Assembly: GCF_032062135.1 (NCBI RefSeq)
Contig: NC_092859.1
Location: 111,160,808-111,224,807, forward strand
DNA: 64,000 bases
Reading direction: 5' to 3'
DNA from: Pyxicephalus adspersus
Lineage: Eukaryota > Chordata > Amphibia > Anura > Pyxicephalidae
The notes beneath the pieces are model-generated. The model was not told the DNA's origin, did not search any database, and saw only the letters and a list, made by a program, of their open reading frames with translations. The position numbers and the translations under genes were made by a program. Below are positions 12,075 to 25,418 of this stretch, in pieces (the stretch's first letter is position 1; every line of letters begins with the position of its first letter).

Positions 12075-15000
12075 ACTACTATCATAGTGGAGATTTTCTT
12101 ATCTATTAACTATACAATGATCCAGTTAACAGCCAAAATGTTTTTGAGAAAATATGCCATTACCATAATTTGTGGAGATGACCATGAAACTCTGCACCAA
12201 CATTGAAATTTGATTATCCTCAAATACTAGTGAGAATCTCAAGCTAATTCACTGGACAAGTAAACAGTTAACTGTTTTTTTGAATATCAGCTACTTGGCC
12301 GTCATGACAGTTGACTCAGAACACACATAGAGACATAAAGACAGGTTTTTGACACTCATAAATAGTATGCTTGTTCAGTTTGTGTTTCAAGTTATTAGTT
12401 ATTAGGGCAGGCACACCCAAGCAACCAATATGTTCAAAAGGACAGTAATGGTAGCCAATTAAAGGTTCAGTATGTTATCTGCTCCTAAAGACTCATATAG
12501 GAAGATTACAGGAATATAAGTGATATGAACTAATTTTTTTCATCTAGCCTCTTTCCAATATGAATGCCTAGCTAGTGTTAGAAGAAATGACCTGTTACTA
12601 ATCAACACAAGCCCCACATTATGTGGAGCCATGAATAGCTTTTAAGGAACATCTCTAATTGCTGCCAAGCTGTTGTACAAATGAAATACATGAGACTGAA
12701 AGCGGAATATTTAATCTTCATAGAAAAGCCTGAATTAGAATTTTAAGAGTGACTAATTCCAAAGAATCTGATTACATTGATTAGCTGTTTAAATAACAGT
12801 GATGGAAGTTGGAGCTGCCTTTTCATATAGGAATGAAAGTGACCATTTTAAGGTAGAAAGCCTGAAGCTAACTGTACTTTCCCTGCTGTTCAGATGAATA
12901 TGCTTTATTCTCAGACTTTACTAAACGCATGAGGTGGAATATTGGGTATTAGAAAAGCATACAAAGTCACCCACTGTTCATGAGATTAGTAAGAAAAGCT
13001 TGTATGATAAAGGTGACATTTCTTTTTGCTAGCCCAGTTTTTAAAGCATTTCCTACTTATGGTATTTGTTATTTTATTAATAGTGTATATGTTATAGATT
13101 AAAAAATCAACCAGAATAGCATTATTGTGAAAAATGATTTAATGACATCCAAGTAATGTTTGTAAAAGGTCAGTACTCTTACATTAATTTGCTGGTCAAC
13201 CTATTTGCTTGCAGTGGTTGTTTTAATATTAGTTGTTCAGCCATGATGGAGTCACTCATCAGGCCGTCAGCTGCGAGTTGCCATTGGTTGGAAAGTTACA
13301 GCCTGCTACATTTTTCTTGCTTATTTGTGGGCCCCTCCTCTACCGCTTTCCTTTGGTCTGCTGTGCTCCAGTATGGCTAAAAATGCAAAACATTACTTTG
13401 TTAGTCCTGACTTTACTGACTGCCCACATATTTGCTTCAGCCTTGGCTTTGTCTTTTCTGATATTGACTGTGACCCCTTTTAATTCACTTGCCTAGAACC
13501 TGAATTGTGAACATCAGTTATTTGGTTTCCTTGACCAGTGCCTACTGAAGATCATGAGTTATGTACCTATAGGCATTTCATCTGAAGATGCAGCAAACTC
13601 TTGTCACGCTATGTTAACAATGAATTTATTATAATGGATTGAGGAAGAATATATTGTGTATTGGTTCAGCATTAAAAAATATAGAGATGTAGAATTTTCT
13701 GGTATACCATACAATAAAAAACCTGTTTCTCAACTCCATACTGCTCATTTAGTTATCTTACCTGTTTTTGTCCCAAACTAATGTTTAAAAAACACAATTC
13801 CCCCGTATGTACAGTGCATTAGTGCTTTTAGCAGCCATTATGCTGAGTTAGGTTATATCCTCTTCAGAGCTGTATTATTGAGAAAAAAAACTTTTTTTTT
13901 TTACCATCAGTTTATCTGACAGTCTTCCTATTTTGTGTACCTAGCAATAATATACCTAAAAGCCTATTTTCCAGTTTTCCTCACATTAAAGAATCACACC
14001 AGGAGATGAAGGCTGCACACTGCTGGTCAGAGTGAAACAAATCAGTTTACATATTTCAAGTGTTTTTTTTGTAAAAAAAGATTCTGTTCCTGGAAGTAAA
14101 AATAGTGTGATGAATCTATTCAGAAGGGTTATTTCTATTTTAATGTTGTTTTTTCAGAACTAATTCAGGTTGATAAATGTTTAGCATCAAGCACTTTTCA
14201 GTACATGTATGTTACAAAACAGAAAAGTGTTTACAAGAGAACATCCCTCTGCCTCCGGGGAACATTTAATACATTTTGCGTAATATTACTGTGTTATATT
14301 TATATATATTTATCACTGAAACATTTTAACCCTACTGGGTTCACCTGTTTCAAGCAGAACAGTACCTGCTTTACAGATTCTAAACTGGGTTAGAACATTG
14401 TGACAAGATGAATTATTATAAATGAATGTAAAAATAAGCTTAATTTGAAGATGCATTTTTTGTTCCGTTGGTGGGAAAAATGCATGGCTTAAAAATCTAC
14501 AGGAAAAGGCCACCTTTATTCTTTACATTCCTTTGAATAAATAGTTGTTCTTCCTCCATACAAATTTTGCCATCTTTAAAAACCTGCATTCCTATCAGCA
14601 CAAAGTAGGAACATAAGTTGATTAATGGACCTTATTGTCTCTTTTAGTAGCAATGACAGCTGAGAGAAAGCACCTGATTTTTTTTCCTGGGAAAACAAAT
14701 GCAAATTTAGCAGTATAATTAAGACAGCTGAATAGAAAACACTATTCAGTGCAATGTGTGGAGGGACTGGTAAACTGTTATTGGATGATTTAAAAAACAA
14801 GGAGTTTGCCATAGAACACTGGAGTATAAAAGGGTTTGTCATTAAACACTGGTGAACAAAAAAGATCTAATAACTGAGATGTGTGTTCATGAAAATCAAG
14901 CCATAACAAGATCAATGCTGTAACTATGAGGATGAATAAATGACCAGGAAGCACTTTTATTATTATTATTTTATTGTGTTTTACAAACCACTGATTAGTT

Positions 15001-16329
15001 AATTGCCAGCCTCTACGCAATATTAGTAACCAGCCCGAGGATGTAAAGATAAACCAAAATCTGGTATTATTATTCAGAAAAATGTTACAATTTATTTTCT
15101 TTTTAGGGCATAATTGCTTAGAACAATGCCCTCCTCAACCCACATGAACATATTATTACGTGAAGAAATATCCCAGTCCTTGCTAGGAGGCTGAGTCGCA
15201 GTATGCTGCATTATCACCACTCATCTCTGCTGTTATGAGATGAACAGATACAAAGACAAGCATATCACACTACAGAGATCTGAGCAATGTATGCTAATTT
15301 TATTCAAACATCTATGGTTACAGGAAAGCTGACAAACAGTCTTACAAGTATCACATTAAAAAGCTCTCAGTCACAGAGTGTAGCAGGGAGAAGTAGGGAT
15401 GACTGACAGTAACTTTCCTACCTGCTGGATTCCTTGCAACATTGATCATTGATTTATTAAACAGCATATCATTTCTCTTTGCGCTGCTATTAATTAGGCT
15501 TTTTATGGGCATACCTCTTTAGCAGAGAAATGTCCCTAGAAATGTTGGGTGTATGATAATTCCCATTACAAAACAACAATCAGAAATTAAATCAACAGTA
15601 TTTTAAAATAATCCTTCCAAGGTCACACTTTTATACATTTTCCTTGTCTGTACAATTTACATAGCAATCTTCATGCAGCAGAGCATTACTATCACCACTC
15701 AGCAGCCCCTTGCAAAGCCTGCTCCAAAGCATTAGAAATGCATGGATAGGAACATCAATTTATTACTCAGTAATGTAAAAGTGTCCTTCCGACTGGAAAG
15801 TTGAGTGAGCTATAGAAAAATAATGAAGATTCACCAATTTGTAGAAGGCATCTGTTTTTCCTTACTAGCAATCTAAACTCTTCTTTCCCTTACCTGTTCT
15901 ATCCAAATGCTTTACTTGCATATATGCATATACATAGGCTATAGGAGGCTGTGTAGTGTGTTTCTGTATATCTTTATGACTGACAAATCAGCCAGCGTTT
16001 CACATATGATACAAAACAATGTGCACTTCATTTATAAAATGTAACACTAAAGTATTCCAGGAATTTAAGTTGAGTGCACATTAGCCTGGTTAAACTGCAC
16101 ATTACTGCCTAATATTGGAGCAAATGGGTTCATTTTTTTTGACTGGCAGTCGCTCTTGGCAGTTCCTGTTTTCGGAGATTACATGCATTGTCCAAGGGTG
16201 TTTTGCCATCCCAACTCCCTCCATGAACCAGAAAAGAAACTGCTTTTCCTAACTGCTCCATGCCACCATTCAGTTGGGTTAATCCCTTTCCCCTCCTACT
16301 CTAAAGACCTAATTGGAAAATTTCAAGGC
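12075..16329. other. No gene seen; possible conserved-like blocks
   Basis: No coding exon found. Repeat-poor blocks at about 12640-12960 and 15100-15560 have balanced composition and homeobox-like ATTA motifs, which would fit conserved non-coding DNA, but nothing in the sequence proves this. A GC-richer patch at 13230-13500 has two overlapping open frames with no recognised domain. Confidence 0.4.
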
Positions 16330-17430
16330 CATCAATACACCTAGAATTCCTTAATTTTCCTTTAGTATACTCTTAGCAATGGCCACCTACCTGGCTGGAG
16401 AAATCTCTGGCTGTCCACAGTCCAGGTGAAGCCCCCTCTGTATGGTTTCTAAAGGTCACCTTGGAGGGGTGCTGCTGGTCCCTTCATGCATGGCATAATG
16501 TTTGATAAATTTAAGCCACAAATATTTGCACACACTACATCTGTGGCAAAGAGGTATGGCAATGTATTTGCATTGTTCACCAAAAGCTGAATATGTCAAG
16601 TCTATATTCTTTTATGGTAAAAAAGCTTGACGAATAGTTGTCAACAATTATAGGTAGTTTTTTACATCAGAAAACCCTCAACTGTGGGTCAGTGGTCCTT
16701 CCCACAAGTGGACCTGTTGTATCCCTGACAAATCACAAAATAAACTGAGGAACTTCATCTTAAGGTTTTCTAACCAGCAAGCCTTGGGGTCTGATGAGCT
16801 GACAATGCACTGTTTTCCCCATCGTGCCTTTGATTCACAGGATCTTGAAGTGCTTCTTGAAGGAGCTGAACTTTTTAGCATCATCCTCAACTGACTCAGG
16901 CTCCTATTCATCTCAAAACTCTTCTGGATCTCCTCTCAATGTCCCCTGCTCCATCCGAACCTTCTGGATCCGACCTTCTGGTTCTTGAAAGGCAAAGGGG
17001 TATCCACATAGGCTGTTCTGAATGGGTGGGGAAAACCCATATGAAAGGCAAGAAAACTTTTATCAATACCACTTATAATCATGTTTGGCAATTTCAAGCT
17101 TTTACTTACCCCTTGCTAGTAGGGTTTTCATAATGTAATGACAGTCACTGTAATGGACTTTAAATCTAGAGCTCAGAACCTGGTGAGACCTTCTTTTTGA
17201 AGAAAAAAAGCAAAGTAAAAGGTACTTTGGTTACTGCTGTTCTTTCCACACCTTTATTTGCTTCATGCTCTGGGGCAATTGCAATGAATGAATTCCCCAA
17301 AGGGGAACCTACCTTATGTTTCATTTTGCTCACATCAGACAAATGCAGACTGTGCCTGCTGTCACTGGAGGCAGCCTTTTTATGGCTATCATTGTGGTCA
17401 GAAGAGATTTAGAGATTGTACCTTTGGGTG
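16330..17430. other. GC-richer block, unclassified, possibly a decayed repeat
   Basis: Richer in C and G than its neighbours, with several short open frames on both strands (for example minus 16678-16911). None contains a recognised transposase, reverse transcriptase or host domain. The plus-strand frame around 16860-16980 reads as a serine-rich stretch with stops. It could be an old transposable element or a decayed exon cluster. Confidence 0.3.
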
Positions 17431-19070
17431 AAACTTTTCACACTTTTCACATTTCTTAGGTTTTCCTTACCTTCTGCTGAATAAAGCTCAGTAAATGAAC
17501 CAAACATTTACATACGCACACATAAACAGATACAAGAATCAGAGACTTATGTCTTATTAGAAAGCTTTGATTGAGGTTTTCAGAAAAGGGTAGTACATTC
17601 ACCCCAACAAACATAGCAACTACTATGGAAATTATATTACAAAACTTTAAAAAGAGGTGTTAGGGATGTCATGTTTGTGTTGTAGGTAGGGAAAAGGAAG
17701 CACTTGTTTAATTAGTGGGTGACAAATGTGACTAAAACTAAAGAGCTTTCCCAATGACCAAGGTTGTACCATTTGGTAAACTATCTATGATTTGAGGAAT
17801 TTAGGAGACATAATGAGCTGGCAGTCATCAGCTATAATTTGGCCTTAGTGAACTAAAATAACGTCCGGAGTCTGAAATGAGTGACCAGGACCAAATAACA
17901 CAGAGAATACCGTAGATGTATAGATGCATAACTTTTCAATTTTCCCACATCCATTTAAAAATCTTGGGGCGGCCTGGGAAGCTAGATATCTCAAATGAGT
18001 AGTGTAAACAATTTAATAAGATCAAGAAAACCCTAGCCTTCAAGGAGACCCATTTGAAATTCAGTACATTCTTTCAGTCATGACTGCTCAGCCTCAGAAG
18101 TGGTTGTTAGCTGGATAAAATTGCCTAGAGGTGACTTGTGACAAGTTTAGCTTTATAAGGTGAATGATGTAAGCTGGTGATCTTCCAACAGGTATGTTTC
18201 TTTACTTAAAATGTTTTATAGAAACAAAACATAGGGAATTGTGCATGTGTAAAGAAATATAGTAGAATTATTTTTTATTTTACCTATTCATACAACTTAA
18301 GTTATAGTTATTTAACTTACAACCGGCATAAAAAACCTAATCCTTTTTAATGTTTCTTCCTGTATTTCCCTACATAGCAGTCTAGATCTCATTACTGTGC
18401 TGCTTTTCATTCATTTTGGTCCAGGCCGAACTGTATTGCTTAGCTGCAAAGAAGTATGCAAGGAGCATACAGAATGGGCTACATAGTCTAGCACATGTTC
18501 CCAGAACCGAATGGCTGAATTGAATTAGAAATTCTTATAGTAAGGCAGCTATTTACCTGGGTATTGGTTTAATAAAGTAGAAAATAAGGATTTTTGTGGG
18601 GTCACCAGTCAATTTGCCATAAGTATAATAAAAGCTCTCTCAGGTCCTAGGTAGTTGCTAGAGTTCATGACCACCATTGTTCCTTCATTACCAGACAATC
18701 TAAAAGGAATATGTGGTTGAGTACAAAACAAATATACCTATATGTTGTTCAGATTGTTTATACTTGTTCAATGTCCATACTGTCCACTCATTCATGAATA
18801 ATGGGTTATTCTCTAATTAACAGCTAGGGAGCTAATTTCTTTAATCTCATGTGTCATGTGCCAAGTAAAATGCCACCAGAATATTTGTGGTATTACCAGG
18901 GCAAATTACCAGGGTAACAAAAGTTTGTTTAATAACATACTGTTTAATGAGTGTTGAATCACTGACTATCCAGATTATGAATTGATAAATCATAGAGGAG
19001 GTGTGCAAATCTTCATTATTAAACAGAGGATACATTTTGGGTGGTATTTACTTTGGGAACTTACTTTTGA
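17431..19070. other. No gene seen
   Basis: AT-rich sequence with no supported gene, RNA or classifiable repeat. Confidence 0.5.
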
Positions 19071-19392
19071 GGCAGCACAGTGGCTTAGAGTTTAGCACTC
19101 TGGCCTTTGCAGCGCTGGGTCCCAGGTTCAAATCTCGGCCAGGACACTATCTGCATGGAGTTTGCAGGTTTGCAGTTTTGCATGATCTCCCTGTGTTTGT
19201 GTCGGTTTCCTCCAGGTACTCTAGTATCCTCCCACAATAAAAATTGACCTTAGACTGTATTAAAGGCATATGACTGAGGTAGGGACATTGGATTGTGAGC
19301 CCCTTTGAAGGGACAGCTATTGACATGACTATAGACTTTGTACAGCGCTGCGTAATATGTTGGCGCTATATAAATACTGTATGATAATAACT
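19071..19392 (+). mobile_element. V-SINE, near full length, plus strand
   Basis: Starts ggcagcacagtggcttagag with an A-box-like head; the B box is ggttcaaatctc (about 19125-19136). The central domain ctgcatggagtttgcagg... to tttcctcc, ending in a tcctcccaca motif, is the conserved V-SINE core. The 3' part has acattggattgtgagccc and a tail acagcgctgcgtaatatg followed by gcgctatataaata and A/T-rich sequence. The head is tRNA-derived but is not a functional tRNA gene. Length about 320 bp is normal for the class. Transposition would have depended on a partner LINE. Confidence 0.85.
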
Positions 19393-22090
19393 AGGATTAG
19401 TAAGGGGGGAAAACAGTTTTCTTGTTATGCTTTTTTTCCTCAATTGCCCCCCTCTTCATTCTTTCCTCCATCTCTTACTTTCCTTCCTTGCATTCTTTAT
19501 CTCTTGAAATAAACAGTTATTACTTCCACAGGTGAAATGTGCAGAGCCTGGATGTGGACTGTAAAATATATTGTCTGGAACAATAAAGTACTCCTGAGAT
19601 TATTGGTGCATGGCTTCTTTTTCCTCCAGTCTGTGCCCGCACCTGGGATCTGGGGACACATGCCTCAATTGGTGTTTGGCAAATTCCGTTTTGTTCTGCA
19701 CATCATTTTTTCTCTTTTTACATATCAGAAGTGATTCTTCTTCCCCTCCTCTTGTGTGAATAGCACACTCTATGCATGGTTTGCCAAGCTCATATCATAG
19801 AATCATGCTAGATTTTTTTTTTAACTTTCAGAAAAAAAAATAGTTACAGTTCTAAAAGAGCTCATCAGCACTGGACAGTTCAGCAGACAGTGTTAGTTAT
19901 TTGTTTTTAGTTGGAAAACACAGATTTAAGCCAAGTACCACTTGAATTTGTAGCTTTGCATTGCACACAATATTTTCTTTACTGATTTTTAATGAAATGA
20001 ACCACTAATCAGCATGCAAACCTGAACAATAATTACAAATAGGAATCCTGCACAGTTTGACAGAACTTGATGGATTGAGCTCAACATCTCTATATTTTAC
20101 AGATTACTGTATTAAATTTTGTTTAATGTCACTTGGTAAAAAAATTAATGTTAGTACAGTGGATTTTTTTTATCTACTCATTTTTGCTTCTCCATATTTT
20201 TTGTAACCTTCCAGTTCAGTAATCAAATATAAATATATAATGTGTTTATATGTTTTTTTAATGTTCAAAAAGGCTGATTTTCACTCAGTGATTTTATTTG
20301 TTTGCTAAAACCAAAGAAAAGTTAGTAATTGTAGGCTTCAAAAATAAACATTTATATGATGAATTTTCTACAAGTTATACTTTGTATGTGACGCACAGCA
20401 TGTGTTTGAAATGATGACTTGCGTGGGTTTTATTTCCTAACTATTAATAGTAAAGATCACAGATTATTCCAGTTTATTTTGTACTATGTCATTAGTATAA
20501 TCTGCAATGAAACATCTTTGCATACAAAAATGCCCTGAATATTATTATTAAAAAAAAATACAGTTTTTAGGTGCATTTATCAAAAGCAGCAGAAGTAGTA
20601 TAGGAAAACCCCGCCAACCCAGCTAGCTAATACATTTACATGATGCTTTTGATACTTGAAAATTATATCACCAATAAAATTACCACTTTGTTCGGCCTAA
20701 AATGCAACAGGTATAAATTTGGATATGCGGGTCGATTGGTGCACAGCAGAAATCTAGTCCAAAAATCAAAAAAGTCAGAAAAATCAAAAATATTGTTTGC
20801 CTGGTTGTGCACCCATTGAGTAGTATATAGCTGGCTTAAATTTACCCAATAACTCCACGAGTGCTGATGTCCAAAGGTAGCTACATTGTTCCTCTACTGA
20901 TAAAGTACAGTGACTGTGACAACGTTACAACAGGACAGGAATTACTGACCCGATTATCACAAAAAAAATAAAAGAAAATTAGCCACCCTACCTAAAGACT
21001 GCAAAGGGTGCTGTAATATATTTAATTTTGGGGTTTGGAGCTGAAGTTTAATCTGCTAATATTTCCCTGGTTCCTACTTTCTCTAACCTCCACATGTTAA
21101 TGTTATTTATTTATTTTTTTCCTAAAAAAAACTTTACATTTTTGTTACAATTTATATTTAACACCAAGTGCCATCACCAATTCCTCTGCAATGCAGACAG
21201 ACCAAGGCAGGAAAGAGGGGCTGGCTGGGTTGGGTATAAAACTTTTTGAATATATCACCTTACTGATGCATGCTGCTTTGGCTAACACTCTGATAATATG
21301 ACTGTTATCTGTGAAATAGGAAATTTGTAATATTTCATATTATTTCAATAATAGAAGTTTAAATCTGCACATTTTTGCCAACTCTGGCTCCAGATACCCA
21401 CTAGTTCCTTTCACTTTCATGACGGCCTTGGAAATAAGCATGCATATCCAAAGAGATGCCAAGCATGTGCTCTATCATATAATATTTGCCTTCTGATATC
21501 ATAGGATCTTTCTGTTGTCCTGGATTGTTCCTCTCTTTAGGTCTAGATTTTAGACCTGAAATTCCAGCAGAGAGACCTGGGAAGTAGAAAACTTTATATA
21601 ACTAAACTATAAATAATAAAAAAGGTACAGTTTTTTAAATATAATTTATATCTCCCAACAGATGTGTAATGGCAACATCAACTAACAACCTTTATTTTTC
21701 TAGTATAGCAGTTGTACATTGTCTAAATATGACTCTTCAGTTCTATAGACGCCTAACCCATCCCCTCCTGGAAATACGAGTTTGGGTGAGAAAGCTGTGC
21801 TAATTACTAGCAGTATTAATCATTTTCATTAGAAAGGTATTTTAAAGCAAAAAAAAAAAATCAGTCACAAATTATAAGATGCACAGACATAGAACTACAA
21901 TGAGATTTGTGTAAATTGAGTAGGGTTTTTGTATCAATTAACTGTAACCATTAGTCATTTGAGTTACTTATTTGGATGTTTGTTGCCTGTTATAGAAACT
22001 GATAGAAAGTTACAACAAGTAGGGAAAGTAGAATAAAACTGTAAATATATACTAGACAGAAACAATGATTATGAATTCAAGGGGTAACTG
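19393..22090. other. No gene seen
   Basis: AT-rich sequence including homopolymer A and T runs. No supported exon or classifiable element. Confidence 0.5.
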
Positions 22091-22440
22091 CCTTCACGTA
22101 CCTTAATTTTCCCTGAAAAGGGGATTAAAGGGCCTGGATAGGGCCATACGTAATTGTTTTGCTGCAGATTTGTGGCATTTTTTTTGGGATCCAGGCCTGG
22201 AGTGTACGGGAAGGAATGGGTGGGCCATGCACTCTATTCCATTTCCAGGACAGAAAGTAGTAATGGTTTAATGGTTCTGGAGCACCTGCCAAGGACAATA
22301 AAAAAGACACCTGCCCTTGAGACTGGGGGAAGGTTCAGCCTGAGGCCAGGTAGTTCTGGCTATGTGTAGCCTTTGTGCTGGGAGAGCCCAGGGGGGCTCC
22401 CAAAGTTGAAGTTTGTGGAACCAGTAGAGATAGCCAGGAG
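22091..22440 (+). repeat. Second copy of the gggatccagg repeat
   Basis: At 22175-22320 it shares, in the same order, tttgggatccagg, ggaatgggtgggcc, cactctattcc, the agcacctgccaa motif and a caataaaaa poly(A)-like signal with 1493-1640. Downstream, 22379-22400 forms a short GC hairpin (gggagagccc against gggctccc). Retroelement 3' end or LTR is likely; the class is not proven. Confidence 0.5.
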
Positions 22441-23752
22441 GCTAAATTTGTGTTTTTTGTCAAATTGCAAAGACACTGATGGAAAACCGCTGGATTTTTG
22501 TTAATGTTTTGATTTTTAAAAGCGGGCATAGTACCCTGCAATTGGAACAAAAGTCTGAAAAACCTCTCTACGGTGAATATGTTTGAAGGTAATCTCCCAA
22601 ACCTGTTTATAGGAAAAACATATTGACATTTATAGAATTTTTTATTGTTGGCTTGTTTTTTGGTAGAACTATATATCAATATGTTTGCTGTTGAAATAGC
22701 TTACTGGAGAAAATCGAAAGAGAAAGAAAGGTATGGAAGAGTCAATTTGTATCTGCTTGCAAAAAACTCTTTTTATTAAGACTGAATAAAAAACATCAGT
22801 AATTGTCTTTTACACACAACTATATCGGAAAAAGTTAACCATTGAGCAACTGTCTAGATTTCAGTGTTATGTCTATACGTTTTAAGTTTCAATTCCCTTG
22901 AGTTACTCATCCACCTTTAGACCGCCCAGACTTGGGGCCTGCAATCTCATTGCTTTTTCCCTTATAAACAAGTTAGTCAATCTTCCAGGATTGATGGATG
23001 GTGGAGCTCAAAAAAAGTGAAGGAGCAGAGGGGCCTTGGGGCTAAAGCTTGTCTACACTGCAGGTGTGCCTTCAGTTCCTAGACAGCAATAGATGTGTCA
23101 TCAGGAAAAGTTACCCAATGGACAAAGTGTGGCAGGTCATCAGTCATGCCTTTGACTTTTCCAGCATGTGTGGATAACTTTTAGCAGAGATGGAGGAATC
23201 AATTCCCAATCAATTTGCTGCCTCTTGCTTAGTCACACCATAAATTTCAGAAAATGACCTAAGACTGGTAATTTTGTCAGCAGCATGCCTGTTGCTCAAA
23301 ATAGACTTGTTTTTAAAGTGATTATGGTTGATTTATATAGTGTGAAAAGTATTTTGTACTGTATTATACTAATAACTGTTTTGAAACATTCATGATTGCA
23401 GAAAGTAATATAATGGTTCTTCTTATATATAATAGAATTTATTATATATAATGGATTTTTTTATCAGAGCCTTATTGTTGCTTATTGATCAACAAATTGT
23501 AATATTGATATATTAATTATCTCTGCTATCTCTTGTCATAACTCGTTTTTATCTATATTTCATTCAGTTGTTTTCTAACATTAGAATTTACATATTTATC
23601 TGTACCTACACATATAGCCTTATTTGTTATGCATATTTGCAGTCTGACATTTCTAGAATGTAACTTTTTTTAGTTGTTTTGGCCATTCAGTTGGCACAAA
23701 AGTTACATCTTAAACTTTTACTTAATTTTAGAATCAAGACTATGGGTTCTTA
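22441..23752. other. No gene seen
   Basis: The longest open frame here (minus 22335-22679, 114 codons) has no recognised domain and overlaps the repeat at 22091-22440. A mid-GC block at 22930-23230 is unclassified. Confidence 0.45.
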
Positions 23753-23800
23753 ATGAAAGTGTATCTTCTCCAACCTTGGGGAGCTTTAATACATTAGGCC
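23753..23800. mobile_element. Terminal fragment of palindromic MITE
   Basis: gaaagtgtatcttctccaacc, then gagctttaata and ttaggcc correspond to the last 48 bp of the element seen whole at 42742-42953. The rest of the element is missing. Confidence 0.6.
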
Positions 23801-24938
23801 AATAGAAGTGGAATATTTCCACAAGAAAATGTTTGAGGGGATTTCTGATTCTGATAGAACCCTATATGTATGAATTTGTCTTTCACACCACTCAGTAGTT
23901 TGCTACTAATAAGAGCTGTTAAAAAATAATTCAATGAACTACTAAATCTGAGTTCATAACTTGTCAATAAAAGTTCCCGATGTTCAAACTTACTAATCAC
24001 AGGGGAAGAATAAATCAAATGGGCTAAATTGTTGTTATTTTTCTATAATGTATGGCCGAGCCATAAATGTCTTTGTGGACATTTATGTATGTTGAGTGAC
24101 CTGAGTATGCATGTTTATTTTGCCTGCTCACCTAACCACTTACTGGTTTCTGTGGATTTCTTAACCAGCTGCGGGCTTACACTGTATGCCCTAAAAATGT
24201 GTTCAAAATATCTAGGATGTATGTATGTCCTGCATCTTTTCCTTTTCCCACAGCTTCCTGACTGCAATTATCTGCACATTGAAGCTGTCATTTTGACAGT
24301 CAGGACTTGATGTGTATGATAGAAACAGCTTCAGCTGTAAAGGATACTCAAAGAACTGTGTCCACTGTGTCAAAATAAATGCCAATGTAGCAACATTATG
24401 ATTGCTACATATTAATAATCCTGGTTCTTTACAAGTACATCAAAGGGGTAATTTGCATAAGTGTGCCATTAAAAAAAAACCTATAAATAATAATGTAATA
24501 AATAATAAAAAAAATAGTAAATAAATAATAAACATAATTAAATAAACTGTTTTTCTAAAAACCCAATGCAATCCCTTTAATATTAACTTTAGCCTAATGC
24601 TATTCTACTGGTGCTGATTATTTTATCTAAAAACTTTTTTTTTCCTGTCATTAATTTTGTTCTTTTTTAGTGACACATTTTAAAATATGTGTGGAATTGA
24701 AAAAAATGTTGCATTCATTGTATTTTTAAAAATAACATTGCGATTTGTAATAGAAACTGATTTAAGTGTAAGCTTAGTGAATGAGGTGAAGCTCAATTGT
24801 CTTCAGGGTACTCTTTACAAAGTGCATAGTTTCTATATTCAGTAAGCTCTCACGTGCGGAATGATGACTTGCACAAATGTGCAGCCTTAACTCATTTTGA
24901 GTGGCTTGCAAAATAAAGGTTGACATTGAGCAGAATTA
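23801..24938. other. No gene seen; A/T-rich simple sequence at 24470-24550
   Basis: An aata-rich stretch lies at 24480-24545. The open frame at 24029-24310 has no recognised domain. Confidence 0.45.
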
Positions 24939-25418
24939 CATGTACTCCCCAGGTTAAGGACATCTGACATATTGACGCCTCTTAGATACGAACGGGGCTT
25001 TCCATGCTTTCTCCTGTGCACAAGGGAGGCTTGAAAGGGGGAGGGGCGATTTGCATGACTTGCAGAAGAAAACTTTTGCAAAACACAGCTGAGGTTGTGG
25101 GTGATCTTAAGGACTGAGCTCTTTCTGCAGCCTCTTGTAACTCTTTGATGACCAAGACAAACTCTGCAGGTGTTTCTTTTTGCATATCAAAGCACAGCTT
25201 GCTCCAGAAGTTAATGAATGTCTAGGCTCCATATAGTTTTTTTTTTTTTTTGCTTTGTTTTTTACAGTAACTGACACCACACTGCCTAATTTGTTAAGAC
25301 AAACATCTCTCCTAATTTCATTTTTTTTAAAATCATGTACCTGCTCCGACTTACATACAAATTCAACTTAAAAACAAACCTACAGTTCCTATCTCGTATG
25401 TAACCCGGGGACTACCTG
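24939..25418 (-). mobile_element. 480-bp TA-flanked pogo/mariner-like MITE, copy 2
   Basis: Minus-strand copy of the element at 2025-2502. On the plus strand it runs from CATGTACTCCCCAGGTTAAG to TAACCCGGGGACTACCTG, with TA at 24937-24938 and 25419-25420. The two copies share internal landmarks: the gacttgcagaagaaaa/gcatgactt block, caaaacacagctgaggttgt, a cttgtaactcttt block and caagctgtgctttg. The small minus-strand open frames here are shadows of this element. Confidence 0.8.

Noticed and set aside
19071..19150. Possible tRNA gene (A and B boxes)
   Set aside because: Continues into a V-SINE body; it is the SINE promoter head, with no tRNA cloverleaf end.
22335..22679. 114-codon minus-strand frame
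   Set aside because: Overlaps the gggatccagg repeat and has no recognised domain.
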